A stretch of 64,000 bases of DNA from Nocardia rosealba (lineage in GTDB: Bacteria > Actinomycetota > Actinomycetes > Mycobacteriales > Mycobacteriaceae): the NCBI RefSeq assembly GCF_020216065.1, contig NZ_JAIWNA010000002.1, forward strand, positions 62,001 to 126,000. The letters run 5' to 3'. Shown piece after piece: positions 43,904 through 54,189 of this stretch (its first letter is position 1; each line of letters opens with the position of its first letter). A program made the position numbers and the translations under genes. The notes below the pieces were generated by a model. That model was not told the DNA's origin and searched no databases. It saw only the letters and a list, made by a program, of their open reading frames with translations.

Positions 43904-45373
43904 TTATCGAGGGGGCCCCGGGCGGCGAACGCCTCTCGGAAAAAGACTGTCCCACAACCTCGCCGGGGTGCGTTCGGGATCCATCAGTTCGCTTTCGGCC
44001 AGCGGGCTGTCCTCGTCGGCGACCGTTTCGGGCTCGAACCGGATCAGGGTCCGGCCTTCGCCGCGCAGCGCTTCGACGGTGCGAACGAGCGAGGACGTTT
44101 CGGCGAGGGTGGCGTCGAACTTGGCGGGGTCGGCGTCGAGGTGTTCGCAGAGGAGGCGGCGGCGGATGCCGAGAATGGTTTCGCGCAGAAGCTCACCGTC
44201 GGGGGTGGCGGGCGTGACCTCGACGGCGAGGTCGCACTCGGTGTCGAAACCCATCGACCGATTGTTGAGGTTCGACGACCCGACGCGAAGCAGGCGGTCG
44301 TCCACCACCAGCACCTTGGCATGGACATAGATGGGCGCACCGTCGGCGGTGACCGGGTAGTACACACCGAGCCGCTGCTCGGTGTCGGCTTTCCACAGCA
44401 GATGCAGCAGGCGTCGGCGGGCACCGTCCATGGCCAGTTGCTCGAGCCAGCCGTCGGCATGCCGGGGGAGGACCAACACGATCTCCGGACCGTTCGGTTC
44501 ACGCAGGCGGGCGGCGATCGCCTCGGCGAGGGTGCGCGAAGCCAGGTACTGGCTCTCGATGTACAGCGAACGGGTCGCGCCCGCGATCGCCGCGAGATAC
44601 AGCGCCTCGATCTCACGGACCTCGGCGCGGTCGGCGAGCTCGGGAAGGGTCCGGGCGATCCCCACGTCGACGGATCGCATCGTCGGCTCCAGCCCCTCCG
44701 GCCACGGGGTGTCCCCGGCGATCTCGTCCACCGGCCCCAGTTCCTGCCCGGTCGCCGCCTTCCACCTGGCTCTGGCCAGTTCGCCGATCGCCTTCGCGGC
44801 GGCGCCGTCCACGGCGGTGGTCGCGTCGTGCCACGGGCCGTAGCGGCGGCCGTTCGGCGCGGTTCGGTAGGCGTTGTCGTCGCGGTGGTCGCTGGTGTCC
44901 CAGCGGTCGACGGTCATGTCGATGCCGCCGCAGAACGCGAGCTGGTCATCGATCACGATGATCTTCTGATGGTGCGCCGAGCCGATCGGGTGCGCGCCGT
45001 CCATTTCGAAGTGCAGCCGCCGGTCGGTCAACCAGTTGGCGACGAAGATCGGTGTCATCCCCCTGCCGATCGCGGCGAACGCACCGACATTCCACTTCAG
45101 CAGATAGATGTCGAGGTCCGGCCGTTGTTTCGGCAGCCACGACAGGAATTTGCCCAGCCGGTCCGGCCCGTCAAGGGTCTTCTTCTGCGGTTCGAACTTG
45201 ATCCGGGTGTCGAAGTCCCAGCCGATCAGCACGATGCGTTTGCGCGCCCGCAGCATCGCGGATTTGGCATAGCGGAAGTAGTCGGCCGCGTCGATGATGC
45301 AGGCCAGGCGGTCGGCTCGGGCGATCTGCCAGCAGGTCTCGCCGGGGGTGAGGATGTGCGGCACATCGTTCAT
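43904..45373 (-). CDS. Phospholipase D family protein
   Basis: PLD superfamily enzyme of 489 residues with two HKD motifs: His135/Lys137/Asp142 in HHQKIIVIDD and His351/Lys353/Asp358 in VHAKVLVVDD, each followed by the expected Gly/Asn-Ser context (FCGGID; VGSSNLNNRS). It should hydrolyse or transfer phosphodiester groups, probably of phospholipids; cardiolipin-synthase-type transfer cannot be excluded, but there are no membrane helices. No signal peptide is visible. It is convergent with the HNH gene. Confidence 0.93.
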   Translation of the reverse strand: MNDVPHILTPGETCWQIARADRLACIIDAADYFRYAKSAMLRARKRIVLIGWDFDTRIKFEPQKKTLDGPDRLGKFLSWLPKQRPDLDIYLLKWNVGAFAAIGRGMTPIFVANWLTDRRLHFEMDGAHPIGSAHHQKIIVIDDQLAFCGGIDMTVDRWDTSDHRDDNAYRTAPNGRRYGPWHDATTAVDGAAAKAIGELARARWKAATGQELGPVDEIAGDTPWPEGLEPTMRSVDVGIARTLPELADRAEVREIEALYLAAIAGATRSLYIESQYLASRTLAEAIAARLREPNGPEIVLVLPRHADGWLEQLAMDGARRRLLHLLWKADTEQRLGVYYPVTADGAPIYVHAKVLVVDDRLLRVGSSNLNNRSMGFDTECDLAVEVTPATPDGELLRETILGIRRRLLCEHLDADPAKFDATLAETSSLVRTVEALRGEGRTLIRFEPETVADEDSPLAESELMDPERTPARLWDSLFPRGVRRPGPPR

Positions 45374-45451
45374 CTGTGGTCAGCCCCCTCGTCCAGCACA
45401 CGTTCGGCGTAAGTGAACGATACTTGCCGGACGACGGGGGCGGATGACGCG

Positions 45452-45667
45452 TCAGGACCGCCGATCCCCGGCCAGTATTTCGTCGATCTCGTCGAGACGG
45501 GTTTGGATGAGGGCCTTCTCTTCCCGCGCCTCGACGTATTCCTCACCGTCAGCGGCACTTCCGACGTGCTGGACGCGTTCGATCGACTCGCTCAACTTCG
45601 CTCGTCTGTCGATGAGCTCCGCGCGTTCTTCACGCAGGCGGGTGGAATCGGCGTCGGCCGACGTCAT
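45452..45667 (-). CDS. Small coiled-coil protein, function unknown
   Basis: Seventy-one residues, highly charged, one continuous heptad pattern (LREERAELIDRRAKLSESIERV through ALIQTRLDEIDEILAG). GAGGAGG lies at a good distance before the ATG, so it is probably a real gene despite its size. It lies downstream of another coiled-coil protein gene with a 27-base gap; the two are likely co-transcribed. Confidence 0.75.
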   Translation of the reverse strand: MTSADADSTRLREERAELIDRRAKLSESIERVQHVGSAADGEEYVEAREEKALIQTRLDEIDEILAGDRRS

Positions 45668-45694
45668 GGCAACCTCCTCAGGAGTTCGGCTTTG

Positions 45695-46093
45695 TCAGGT
45701 GTTCGGCGTTTGCTCGGGTTGGTCGGCCGTGGTCCGCGCCCGCTTGCGGTCCGGGTCGAGCCGGTCCGCGCGCTCCCGTTCCTTGTCCAGCTCGGCTCGT
45801 GAATCCGCGGCGTCGCTGTGGTGCACCTGGGCCTGCTGAGCGAGCTGTTCGGCCTGCGCGGCTTTGGCGTCCGCTTCGGCCTGCGCCGCGCGGCTCCTGG
45901 CGGCGAGCTCCTCCGCCCGCGCCTCCCGCTGCCCGACCTCGAGTTCCTGCCCCGCCACTCGTTCCCGGATCCCGGCCGCTTCGACCCGGTGGTGTTCACG
46001 ACGCTTACGTAGGAATGCCGCGACGACGGTGGCCAGCACGGCGACTATCAGAACCGCGACGATGATTGTCACGATCCAACTGGTGGTGCTCAT
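45695..46093 (-). CDS. Single-pass membrane protein with coiled coil
   Basis: Protein of 132 residues: an N-terminal membrane helix (WIVTIIVAVLIVAVLATVVAAFL, 6-28), a basic stop-transfer (RKRREHH), then an Ala/Glu/Gln-rich coiled coil to about residue 115 and a polar tail. The function is unknown. It is upstream of the small coiled-coil gene on the same strand, so a two-protein membrane-anchored complex is possible. Confidence 0.8.
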   Translation of the reverse strand: MSTTSWIVTIIVAVLIVAVLATVVAAFLRKRREHHRVEAAGIRERVAGQELEVGQREARAEELAARSRAAQAEADAKAAQAEQLAQQAQVHHSDAADSRAELDKERERADRLDPDRKRARTTADQPEQTPNT

Positions 46094-46198
46094 GGGTCTA
46101 CTCCTCGCATCCCGCCCCTTTTGTCCTTACTGCACGGGACTACCCAGCCTGCGAAAGACAAACGACCGTCGGTGGCCTGGAAGGGGCGGGGCGGGCCG

Positions 46199-46885
46199 TT
46201 ACCTCACGAAATCACGTACCCCTTCGTATACCTGCGCCGAGGACAGCAGGGGGAGATGGCCGAGGCAGGCCGTGCGGGTGTTGGTGGCGCCGTTGAGGAT
46301 TGTGCTCTCATCCGGGTTGATGATCTCGTCGCACGGTGACCACCAGGTCCCGTAGTTCACCCGGCCCGGCGTTTCGTCGCCGCTGTTGAGGTCGGTGAGG
46401 AAGGTCGACCCGGCCCGCATCTCCACACAGGAGACGTCGTAACAGCTGTTGCTGGTGTCCGTGCCGTGGTTGGGTCCGCCGAGGGAGACCCAGTCGTCGA
46501 CGAGGTCGAGGCCGCCCAGATTCCTCAGGTACCAGCGGCTGTTGAGGCCACCCATCGAGTGCGTGACGATGTCGACCTTCGCGGCGCCGGTCCGCGCCCG
46601 CAACGCGTCGGCCTGAGCCTTCACCTGCGCCGCGATGTCCTTGTTCGACTGGGTGCTGTCGTAGGTGAACCGTGCCAGCCGATCGGTGGAGTACCCGTCG
46701 TTCAGGAACCGTCCCCACATGTAGTCCCAGTTCGCGGCCGAACCCCGCCACCCGTGGACGAAGAGGATCGGATCTCGTGCGGGCGCGGCGGCGGCGGGTG
46801 GCGCTACCGCACAGAACGCGGCGGCGGTCGTGACAACAGCGATCGCGGCCACCCGAAGGCGGTGCGACAGGGACAAGGCGAACAT
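46199..46885 (-). CDS. Exported lipase/esterase (alpha/beta hydrolase, lipase class 2-like)
   Basis: Secreted lipase of 228 residues from ATG 46885. The signal peptide (LRVAAIAVVTTAAAFCAVAPPAAAA) leads to PILFVHGWRGSAANWD, carrying the oxyanion region. The nucleophile Ser110 is in VTHSMGG, a catalytic Asp is likely in LNSGDETPG or NPDEST, and His is in CLGHLPLL. Similar to small Bacillus-type LipA and streptomycete lipases. Four cysteines in the mature part fit disulfides. An in-frame extension upstream of 46885 has no signal features. Confidence 0.92.
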   Translation of the reverse strand: MFALSLSHRLRVAAIAVVTTAAAFCAVAPPAAAAPARDPILFVHGWRGSAANWDYMWGRFLNDGYSTDRLARFTYDSTQSNKDIAAQVKAQADALRARTGAAKVDIVTHSMGGLNSRWYLRNLGGLDLVDDWVSLGGPNHGTDTSNSCYDVSCVEMRAGSTFLTDLNSGDETPGRVNYGTWWSPCDEIINPDESTILNGATNTRTACLGHLPLLSSAQVYEGVRDFVR

Positions 46886-46977
46886 CAATCGACTCCGATC
46901 TGCTCGTTGAGCGGCGAGCAGACAGAAGGTAGCGCCGCGAGGCATTCACCTCGAGCAGATTCCGAGAATTGGCACCA

Positions 46978-46995
46978 GCCCCCACAATTGGGGGC
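46978..46995. terminator. Hairpin terminator after gdhA
   Basis: GCCCCCA (46978-46984) and TGGGGGC (46989-46995) with loop CAAT, 29 bases after the gdhA stop on the minus strand. A compact seven-pair GC stem without a U-run. Confidence 0.65.
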
Positions 46996-47023
46996 GATGC
47001 GCAGTTCGCCGGCGAGGCAGCGC

Positions 47024-48439
<1,416 letters not shown>

Positions 48440-48504
48440 TCACAGGCTAGCCGGGCCGGCGGTGAGGTCTGGATCGCGCGTACGCCTCGCGGCCGACGCT
48501 GGGT

Positions 48505-48786
48505 TCAACGGCGTCTGCGCGCACGGCTCCCGAAGAGGTTGCCCAGCGACTTCCGGCCGTCCGTGCGTGAACGCAGGGCGGCATCGGCGAGATCGGCGAG
48601 ATCGTCGGCGAACGCTCGTGCCTCCGCGGTCACGTCGCGCCGGGCTCCGTCGGCGACGCGGCCGATTCCTCGCCCGCGAACGGTGGCGGCCGCCCGGGCT
48701 TCCTGGGCGAACTCGGTGACCGTGCGCAGTTCCTTGCGCACCTGCTCGCGCCACGCACTGACCGAATCTGTGTAACGAGACCCCAT
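48505..48786 (-). CDS. Small helical protein, function unknown
   Basis: Ninety-three residues, predicted helical and charged, ending in a basic cluster (LFGSRARRRR). The central ARAFADDLADLADAALRSRTDG is amphipathic. It has no membrane helix or signal. I recognise no family. The start ATG at 48786 begins MGSRYTDSVSAWREQV. A basic tail could bind nucleic acid or membrane, but nothing proves this. Confidence 0.7.
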   Translation of the reverse strand: MGSRYTDSVSAWREQVRKELRTVTEFAQEARAAATVRGRGIGRVADGARRDVTAEARAFADDLADLADAALRSRTDGRKSLGNLFGSRARRRR

Positions 48787-48853
48787 GGTCCGCCCTGCCT
48801 GTCATATTTTGAGTGAACAGTTGTGCACCGACATGCTCAGGGTATCCGGTAAC

Positions 48854-48865
48854 GCCGGTACCGGC
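48854..48865. repeat. Palindrome GCCGGTACCGGC in a gap
   Basis: Perfect 12-base palindrome in the 119-base gap between two minus-strand genes, surrounded by further CCGG-rich repeats. It may act as part of the terminator of the TetR gene. Confidence 0.35.
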
Positions 48866-48905
48866 AACCGGTACGCCGGGCCGGCGCGGGAGGGTCTTGG
48901 CGGCC

Positions 48906-49532
48906 TTATGCGCTACGCATCGCGCGGTAGACCGCCGAGCCGACGAAGGCGCCGAGATCATCCGGGTTCCACTCGTCCGGATCGGTGAACAGGGTCCGGA
49001 CCGCGCTTTCCGCCGCCGAGACCCACAACTCCACGAGCGCGGGGAGTTTGCGCTCGGCGTCATCGATTCCCCAGGCGTGCAAGGTCGGGCGCAGCAGCGC
49101 CGTGCAGCGTTCGACGGCCAGCCGCCGGCCGCGCCCGAAGGAACCGGCGACCGCGGGATCGGGATTGCCGTAGATCAGCCGCCAGGCGTCGGGCCGTTCG
49201 GATGCCTTGTGCAACAGGGCGCGGAACCCCTCCACGAAGACCGTCTCGTCGGCGTTGGTGGTGCGCGGCGGCAGTAGGTCGAGCACGCCGGAGATCAGGA
49301 AGGTCTCTTCGCGCTGGATCAGTGCGTCGATCAGTTCGACCCGATCCGGGAAGCAGGCGTAGACCACCGGGCGGGTCACCTTCATGTAATCGGCGACCGC
49401 GCCCATCGTGACCGCCGCGACGCCGTGGTCGGCGGCGATGGCCAGCGCCGCGTCGAGCACCTGGGGTCTGCGCCGCTCGGGGCCGAGATGCGCGGCCCGC
49501 CCTCGCCGCTGCACTGCCGTCTCGCTACCCAT
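48906..49532 (-). CDS. TetR family transcriptional regulator
   Basis: Regulator of 208 residues from ATG 49532. The N-terminal HTH is VLDAALAIAADHGVAAVTMGAVADYMKVTRPVVYACFPDRVEL (about 25-68); the rest is an all-helical ligand domain. It is divergent from the acyl-CoA dehydrogenase at 49639, and the 106 bases between contain dyads, so it likely represses that gene and its own. Ligand probably an acyl-CoA, by context only. Confidence 0.93.
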   Translation of the reverse strand: MGSETAVQRRGRAAHLGPERRRPQVLDAALAIAADHGVAAVTMGAVADYMKVTRPVVYACFPDRVELIDALIQREETFLISGVLDLLPPRTTNADETVFVEGFRALLHKASERPDAWRLIYGNPDPAVAGSFGRGRRLAVERCTALLRPTLHAWGIDDAERKLPALVELWVSAAESAVRTLFTDPDEWNPDDLGAFVGSAVYRAMRSA

Positions 49533-49563
49533 GCGCACACAATAGCAACCCGTCCACTGTTCC

Positions 49564-49575
49564 TACATGCCTGTA
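49564..49575. promoter_or_regulatory. Dyad TACA-N4-TGTA in the TetR/acyl-CoA dehydrogenase gap
   Basis: TACATGCCTGTA is a 12-base dyad framed by a wider pair CACTGT (49555-49560) and ACAGTG (49586-49591). Candidate operator of the divergent TetR protein. Confidence 0.45.
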
Positions 49576-49638
49576 TGAAAATGCTACAGTGCTGAATGAA
49601 CCGTCCGATCGCGCCGGACGCCCGCAGGAGGAGCCGTG

Positions 49639-51561
49639 ATGCCCCAAGATCTCTTCAACCCGAACACCGCCGACTTCGCGCAGTTCGACCCGGAGACGCG
49701 CAGGTTGCTGCGCGCGACGGTCGACTGGTTCGAGTCGCGGGGCAAGACCAGGCTGCTCGACGACGATCGCACTCGTGTCTGGCCGTCGGAGTTCCTCGAG
49801 TTCGTGAAGAAGGAGCGCTTGTTCGCGACCTTCCTCACTCCCGCCGCGGAGGCGGGCGGTGACCCGAACAAGCGCTGGGACACCTCGCGCAACGCCATGC
49901 TGAGCCAGATCTTCGGCTTCTACGGCATGACCTACTGGTACATCTGGCAGGTCACCATCCTGGGTCTCGGGCCGATCTGGCAGAGCGACAACACCGTGGC
50001 CAAACAGAAGGCGGCCGCCCAACTCGAGGCCGGTGAGATCTTCGCTTTCGGCTTGTCGGAGAAGGAACACGGCGCCGACGTGTACTCCACCGACATGATC
50101 GTCGACCCCCAGCCCGACGGTGGATACACCGCGACCGGCGGCAAGTACTACATCGGCAACGGCAACCTGGCCTCGATGGTCTCGGTATTCGGGCGTCGCT
50201 CGGACAAGCCGATCATCGACAGCGCGGCGGCGATGCGGGGTAAACCGACGCAGGAGGATTACGAGGGGTACCTCTTCTTCGTCGCGGACTCCCAGCACGA
50301 GGCATACAAGCTGCGCAAGAACGTCGTCAACAACCAGATCTATGTCGCCGCGTTCGAGCTCGAGAACTATCCCGTCGCCGAGGAGGACATCCTGCACCGC
50401 GGCGAGGATGCGTTCCACGCGGCGATGAACACGGTCAATGTCGGCAAGTTCAACCTCGGCTTCGGCGCGATCGGCGCCTGCGAGCACTCCTTCTACGAGG
50501 CGATCGACCACGCGGAGAACCGGATTCTGTTCGGGCACCGAGTCACCGAGTTCCCACAGGTCCGAGCCCTGATCACCGATTCCTACGCACGAATCGCCGC
50601 GATGAAGCTCTACAGTGCTCGCGCGGTCGACTACATGCGTTCGGCCGCACCGGAGGATCGGCGCTACCTGCTGTTCAACGCCATCGAGAAGATGTCGGTG
50701 ACCCGCCAGGGGCAGCGCGTGATCGAAGACCTCGCCGATGTGATCGCCGCGCGCGGGTTCGAGAACGACATGTACTTCCCCGTCGCGATGACGGCCATGT
50801 TCGGGCTCCCGAGGCTGGAGGGCACCGTCCACGTCAACATGGCACTGTCGCTGAAGTTCATGGCCAACTACATGTTCCACCCGGCCGATGCCGGTCTGGC
50901 CGCGCTGCGATCGCTGCCCGGTGTCGCGGTGGCGCCCCAGGCGGCCACCCGCGCCGCGGCCGGTGCGCTGTCCTGGACGAGTCGCAAGCTCGCTCCGCGT
51001 CTCGGCTCGATCGTGAAACCGCTCGGCGCCGAATTGGCTTGCGCCGCTTACGAACCGGTACCGACTCGGCACGACACCGCCGACGACGAGTTCCTGTTCC
51101 GGCAGGGACCGAGCAGTGGCCTCGGCCGGATTCGCTTCGCCGATTGGCGTCCGGTCTTCGAGAGTTTCCGTGACGTGCCGAATGTCGCGGTGTTCCTCGA
51201 GCAGGTGCTCGCGCTGCAAGCACTGCTCGCCGTCGCCGCTCCGACGCCGTCACAGCAGCAGGACGTCGACTTCCTGTTCGCCTTCGGTGAGCTGTTCACC
51301 GCTGTGCCCTACGCGCAGTTGGTGCTGGAGCAGGCGGTGATCGAGGGCACCGACCCCGCGGTCATCGACCAGATCTTCGACGGCTTCGTTCGCGGCCTCT
51401 CCACGAACGCCCTCGCCTTGCACAACAAGCCGACCGCCACCGCCGTCCAGCAACGCCGGACCCTCGACCTGGTTCGCCGCCCCGCCTTCGACAAGGCTCG
51501 CTTCGAGCGTGTGCTCGCCAAGGCGCGCGGGCTGGCCGGAACCTACGAGATGAAGGCCTGA
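49639..51561 (+). CDS. Acyl-CoA dehydrogenase family protein
   Basis: Flavin-dependent acyl-CoA dehydrogenase of 640 residues, longer than the classical 380-400. The FAD region GEIFAFGLSEKEHGADVYSTDM (about 130-151) and YTATGGKYYIGNGNLASMVSVFG precede NVGKFNLGFGAIGACEHSFYEAIDH, and the helical C-terminal half carries an extension like that of acyl-CoA oxidases and long actinobacterial members. The ATG at 49639 lies five bases after AGGAGGAG; the GTG one codon earlier is too close. It should start beta-oxidation of a fatty acyl-CoA or steroid side-chain CoA ester. Confidence 0.92.
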   Translation: MPQDLFNPNTADFAQFDPETRRLLRATVDWFESRGKTRLLDDDRTRVWPSEFLEFVKKERLFATFLTPAAEAGGDPNKRWDTSRNAMLSQIFGFYGMTYWYIWQVTILGLGPIWQSDNTVAKQKAAAQLEAGEIFAFGLSEKEHGADVYSTDMIVDPQPDGGYTATGGKYYIGNGNLASMVSVFGRRSDKPIIDSAAAMRGKPTQEDYEGYLFFVADSQHEAYKLRKNVVNNQIYVAAFELENYPVAEEDILHRGEDAFHAAMNTVNVGKFNLGFGAIGACEHSFYEAIDHAENRILFGHRVTEFPQVRALITDSYARIAAMKLYSARAVDYMRSAAPEDRRYLLFNAIEKMSVTRQGQRVIEDLADVIAARGFENDMYFPVAMTAMFGLPRLEGTVHVNMALSLKFMANYMFHPADAGLAALRSLPGVAVAPQAATRAAAGALSWTSRKLAPRLGSIVKPLGAELACAAYEPVPTRHDTADDEFLFRQGPSSGLGRIRFADWRPVFESFRDVPNVAVFLEQVLALQALLAVAAPTPSQQQDVDFLFAFGELFTAVPYAQLVLEQAVIEGTDPAVIDQIFDGFVRGLSTNALALHNKPTATAVQQRRTLDLVRRPAFDKARFERVLAKARGLAGTYEMKA

Positions 51562-51581
51562 CCCGGCGGGTCGGCTCGGCC

Positions 51582-52175
51582 TCACCGCCGTAGCAGGACC
51601 CGGACCTGGTCCCTGATCTGCTGCACGATGTCGCCGGTCGAGGTGGTGATGTTGCCGGTCGCCGCCATGCTGAGAAACATGATCGCGGAGACGATGTGGG
51701 CGAGGGCGGCGGCGTCGGTGGGGGTGATGCGCTGTTCACGCTGGAGTACGTCGGCAACCGCTGCTTCGGTCTGCAGTGTCAGTGCGAGCGCGTCGCGATG
51801 ATGGGGTTCCGCGGAGTCGCCGAAGACCATCTCGCGCAGGTAGGTTCGTCCATTGTCGATTTGTGTACGGTTGCACTCGACGATGCTGTGGATGATCGCC
51901 ATGATCGCGTCGAGGGTGTCGGGGAGGTTTTCGGCCGCCGCGACGCCGCGTGCGAGAGCCTCGGCGTAGCCGGCGTTCTGCACGAGCAGCAGGAGTTCGC
52001 CCTTGTTCTTGACGTAGAGGAACAGGGTGCCCGCGCCGATGTCGGCCTTGTCGGCGATCTCCTGGGTGGTGACCTCGTCGACACCGCGCTCGGCGAACAG
52101 CTCACGAGCGGCGGCCGTGATCCGCTCGAGCTTCTGCTGTTTGTTTCGCTCGCGCCTGCCGGCTTGGGGTGACAC
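51582..52175 (-). CDS. TetR family transcriptional regulator
   Basis: Regulator of 197 residues. The HTH is KLERITAAARELFAERGVDEVTTQEIADKADIGAGTLFLYVKNKGELLLL (about 14-64), a canonical TetR domain. It follows the alpha/beta hydrolase gene on the same strand and carries its own candidate operator (52198-52209) that matches two copies before the MDR gene, so it probably controls the whole MDR-hydrolase-TetR unit. Confidence 0.95.
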   Translation of the reverse strand: MSPQAGRRERNKQQKLERITAAARELFAERGVDEVTTQEIADKADIGAGTLFLYVKNKGELLLLVQNAGYAEALARGVAAAENLPDTLDAIMAIIHSIVECNRTQIDNGRTYLREMVFGDSAEPHHRDALALTLQTEAAVADVLQREQRITPTDAAALAHIVSAIMFLSMAATGNITTSTGDIVQQIRDQVRVLLRR

Positions 52176-52197
52176 CTTCGGTCCTTCGTTGCTGGGT

Positions 52198-52209
52198 GAA
52201 TCGACTCAC
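52198..52209. promoter_or_regulatory. TetR operator copy TGAA-N4-CTCA before the TetR gene
   Basis: TGAATCGACTCA (with flanking G and C giving GTGA...TCAC) differs by one base from the TGAG-N4-CTCA dyads at 54174-54185 and 54190-54201. It is 22 bases before the TetR start. Confidence 0.55.
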
Positions 52210-52272
52210 GACGAGGCTATCGTGCCCATCCTGCGAGCGGCTCCGGCGCCACTCCATCGGGTGCTGGGGAAA

Positions 52273-53127
52273 CTACCGAGCAAGGAATTCGGCTGCGGCG
52301 GTGGCGAACTCGTCGTGGAACTGGAAGATTCCGCCGTGCCCGGAGCCGGGGTAGATGATCAGCTCGCTGTCGGGGATGCGCCGGTGCAGGTCCTCGGACA
52401 GGACCGAGGGCACCATCCGGTCGTTGTCGCCGTTGGCGATCAGGGTCGGCTGGGTGATCGTGGCGAGGTTATCGGGGGAGGACAGCCCCCACTTCTTGAT
52501 CGCCTTCAACTGCGTGCGCAGTGTCGGCACGCTGACGGGTTCATCGCGGTCGGTGGTGCGTTCCGCGAGCCGCTGGATGAACGCACGCCCGGCCGCCTTG
52601 CCGTCGGCGTCGCGGTTGAAGAACAGGAACTCTTTGGGATCGGCGCGGGTCGCGGTGGCACGCAGGATGTCGCGGTAGGTGACGCCTACGACCTTGTCGA
52701 TGCCTTTGCCGCCCTTGGGTCCGGTGCCGGTGAGGACGAGTTTGCGCACCCGCGCGGGGTGTTTCATCACCAGGTCCTGGGCGACGAAACCCCCGAGCGA
52801 GAAGGCGAAGACGTCGATCTCGTCGAAGCCGAGCGCGGTGACGAAGGAGTAGGCGTCGTCGGCCATCGCCTCGACGCTGTCGGGCACCCGGCCGGAGGAC
52901 GCCCCGACACCACGATTGTCGAAGGTGACGACGTGGTGCTGCCGAGCCAGCGGATCGATGATCCTGGGGTCCCAGTTGTCGAGGTTCGCCGCGAGATGGA
53001 CGAAGAAGACAACGGGCACACCGCCTTTCGGCCCGAGCTCACGGTAGGCGTAGGTCACGCCGCCCGCGGTGACGGTGCGGGTCGGTGCGTCCTTGTAGGA
53101 GGTGATGACGTTCCCGTGCGTGCTCAT
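52273..53127 (-). CDS. Alpha/beta hydrolase
   Basis: Cytoplasmic alpha/beta hydrolase of 284 residues. The nucleophile Ser110 is in FAFSLGGF, the oxyanion region VHLAANLDNWD takes the place of HGxG, Asp in NGDNDRMVP and His in GSGHGGIFQ complete the triad. It resembles haloperoxidase-like or ester hydrolases. It follows the MDR gene by 32 bases and precedes the TetR gene, so it belongs to that operon. Confidence 0.93.
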   Translation of the reverse strand: MSTHGNVITSYKDAPTRTVTAGGVTYAYRELGPKGGVPVVFFVHLAANLDNWDPRIIDPLARQHHVVTFDNRGVGASSGRVPDSVEAMADDAYSFVTALGFDEIDVFAFSLGGFVAQDLVMKHPARVRKLVLTGTGPKGGKGIDKVVGVTYRDILRATATRADPKEFLFFNRDADGKAAGRAFIQRLAERTTDRDEPVSVPTLRTQLKAIKKWGLSSPDNLATITQPTLIANGDNDRMVPSVLSEDLHRRIPDSELIIYPGSGHGGIFQFHDEFATAAAEFLAR

Positions 53128-53159
53128 GACGGTGGCCGCTTTCTGTTCGGTGATCCGGG

Positions 53160-54155
53160 TCAGGGCATGGTGATGACGGACTTGCCGCGAGTGCCCCGGT
53201 CTCGCAGGGACCGCAGCGCTTGCTCGGTGCGGTCGAAGTCGAAGACCCTGGTGACGACCGGGCGCAGGACGCCGTCGTCGACAAGGGCGGCGATGTGACG
53301 CAGCTGTGCCCCGTCGGCCCGCATGAAGAGGAACTCGTAATTCACGCCGAGCCGCGCGGCCCGGCGGCGGATTCCGCTGCTGAGTGCGGCGACGGCCAGG
53401 CGGAGTACGAGGTTCGCGCCCAGCCGGCGGGCGAACGCCGGGTCGGGTGGTCCGGCGATCCCGATCGCCGTGCCGCCGGGGCGCAGCACCCGCAGCGACT
53501 TCTCCAAATTCTGGCCGCCGAGGCTGTCGAGAACCAGGTCGTATCCGTTGACTACCTGTTCGAAGTCCTGCTCGCGGTAGTCGATCACCACGTCGGCGCC
53601 AAGCTCCCGCGCGAATTCGACATTGCCGGTGCTGACGGTGGTGGCGACCGTGGCGCCGAGGTGCTTGGCGAGCTGGATCGCGATCGACCCGACTCCACCC
53701 GCACCGGCATGGATGAGGACCCGTTGCCCCGGACCGAGATCACCGCGTTCCACCAGCGCTTGCCATGCGGTCAAGGCCACCAGCGGCAGCGAGGCGGCTT
53801 CCTCGAAGCCGACCGAGGACGGCTTGCGCGCCAGGTCGGTTTCGGCGACCGCGATGCGTTCGGCGAACGTACCGATCCGGTCCTTGTCGGGCCGGGCGAA
53901 CACCTCGTCACCAGCCTTGAACTCCCGCACTTCGGGTCCGACGCCGATCACCGTTCCGGCGAGATCGTTGCCGAGGACCAGCGGCAGCTTGTACGGAAGG
54001 ATCCGCTTGAACTCGCCCGCCCGGATCTTCTCGTCGAGGCTGTTGAGCCCGGCGGCGCGGATCTGGACCAGCACAGCGTGGTCGCCCATCACCGGCTCGG
54101 CGACGTCCGCCTCCCGCAGGGGCTCCTTGTACCGGTCGATCACGAATGCTCGCAT
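53160..54155 (-). CDS. NADP-dependent medium-chain dehydrogenase/reductase (quinone oxidoreductase type)
   Basis: MDR enzyme of 331 residues without the zinc ligands of alcohol dehydrogenase. The GroES-like part has AAGLNSLDEKIRAGEF and LVLGNDLAGTVIGVG; the cofactor site is VLIHAGAGGVGSIAIQLAKHLGA (about 140-162). Family members reduce quinones or enones, using NADPH. GAAGGG before ATG 54155 supports this start. Two TGAG-N4-CTCA dyads lie just upstream. First gene of the operon. Confidence 0.95.
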   Translation of the reverse strand: MRAFVIDRYKEPLREADVAEPVMGDHAVLVQIRAAGLNSLDEKIRAGEFKRILPYKLPLVLGNDLAGTVIGVGPEVREFKAGDEVFARPDKDRIGTFAERIAVAETDLARKPSSVGFEEAASLPLVALTAWQALVERGDLGPGQRVLIHAGAGGVGSIAIQLAKHLGATVATTVSTGNVEFARELGADVVIDYREQDFEQVVNGYDLVLDSLGGQNLEKSLRVLRPGGTAIGIAGPPDPAFARRLGANLVLRLAVAALSSGIRRRAARLGVNYEFLFMRADGAQLRHIAALVDDGVLRPVVTRVFDFDRTEQALRSLRDRGTRGKSVITMP

Positions 54156-54173
54156 GGTGCCCTTCCCTGCTTC

Positions 54174-54185
54174 TGAGTCCACTCA
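54174..54185. promoter_or_regulatory. TetR operator copy TGAGTCCACTCA before the MDR gene
   Basis: Perfect dyad TGAGT-CC-ACTCA 19 bases before the start codon. The next copy begins 16 bases on. Compare 52198-52209 before the TetR gene of the same operon. Confidence 0.6.
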
Positions 54186-54189
54186 ATAA

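Noticed and set aside
46111..46190. Ten-base inverted repeat CCCGCCCCTT / AAGGGGCGGG with a 60-base spacer before the coiled-coil gene
   Set aside because: GC-run sequences of this type are common here, the spacer is long, and no other feature supports a mobile element or operator.
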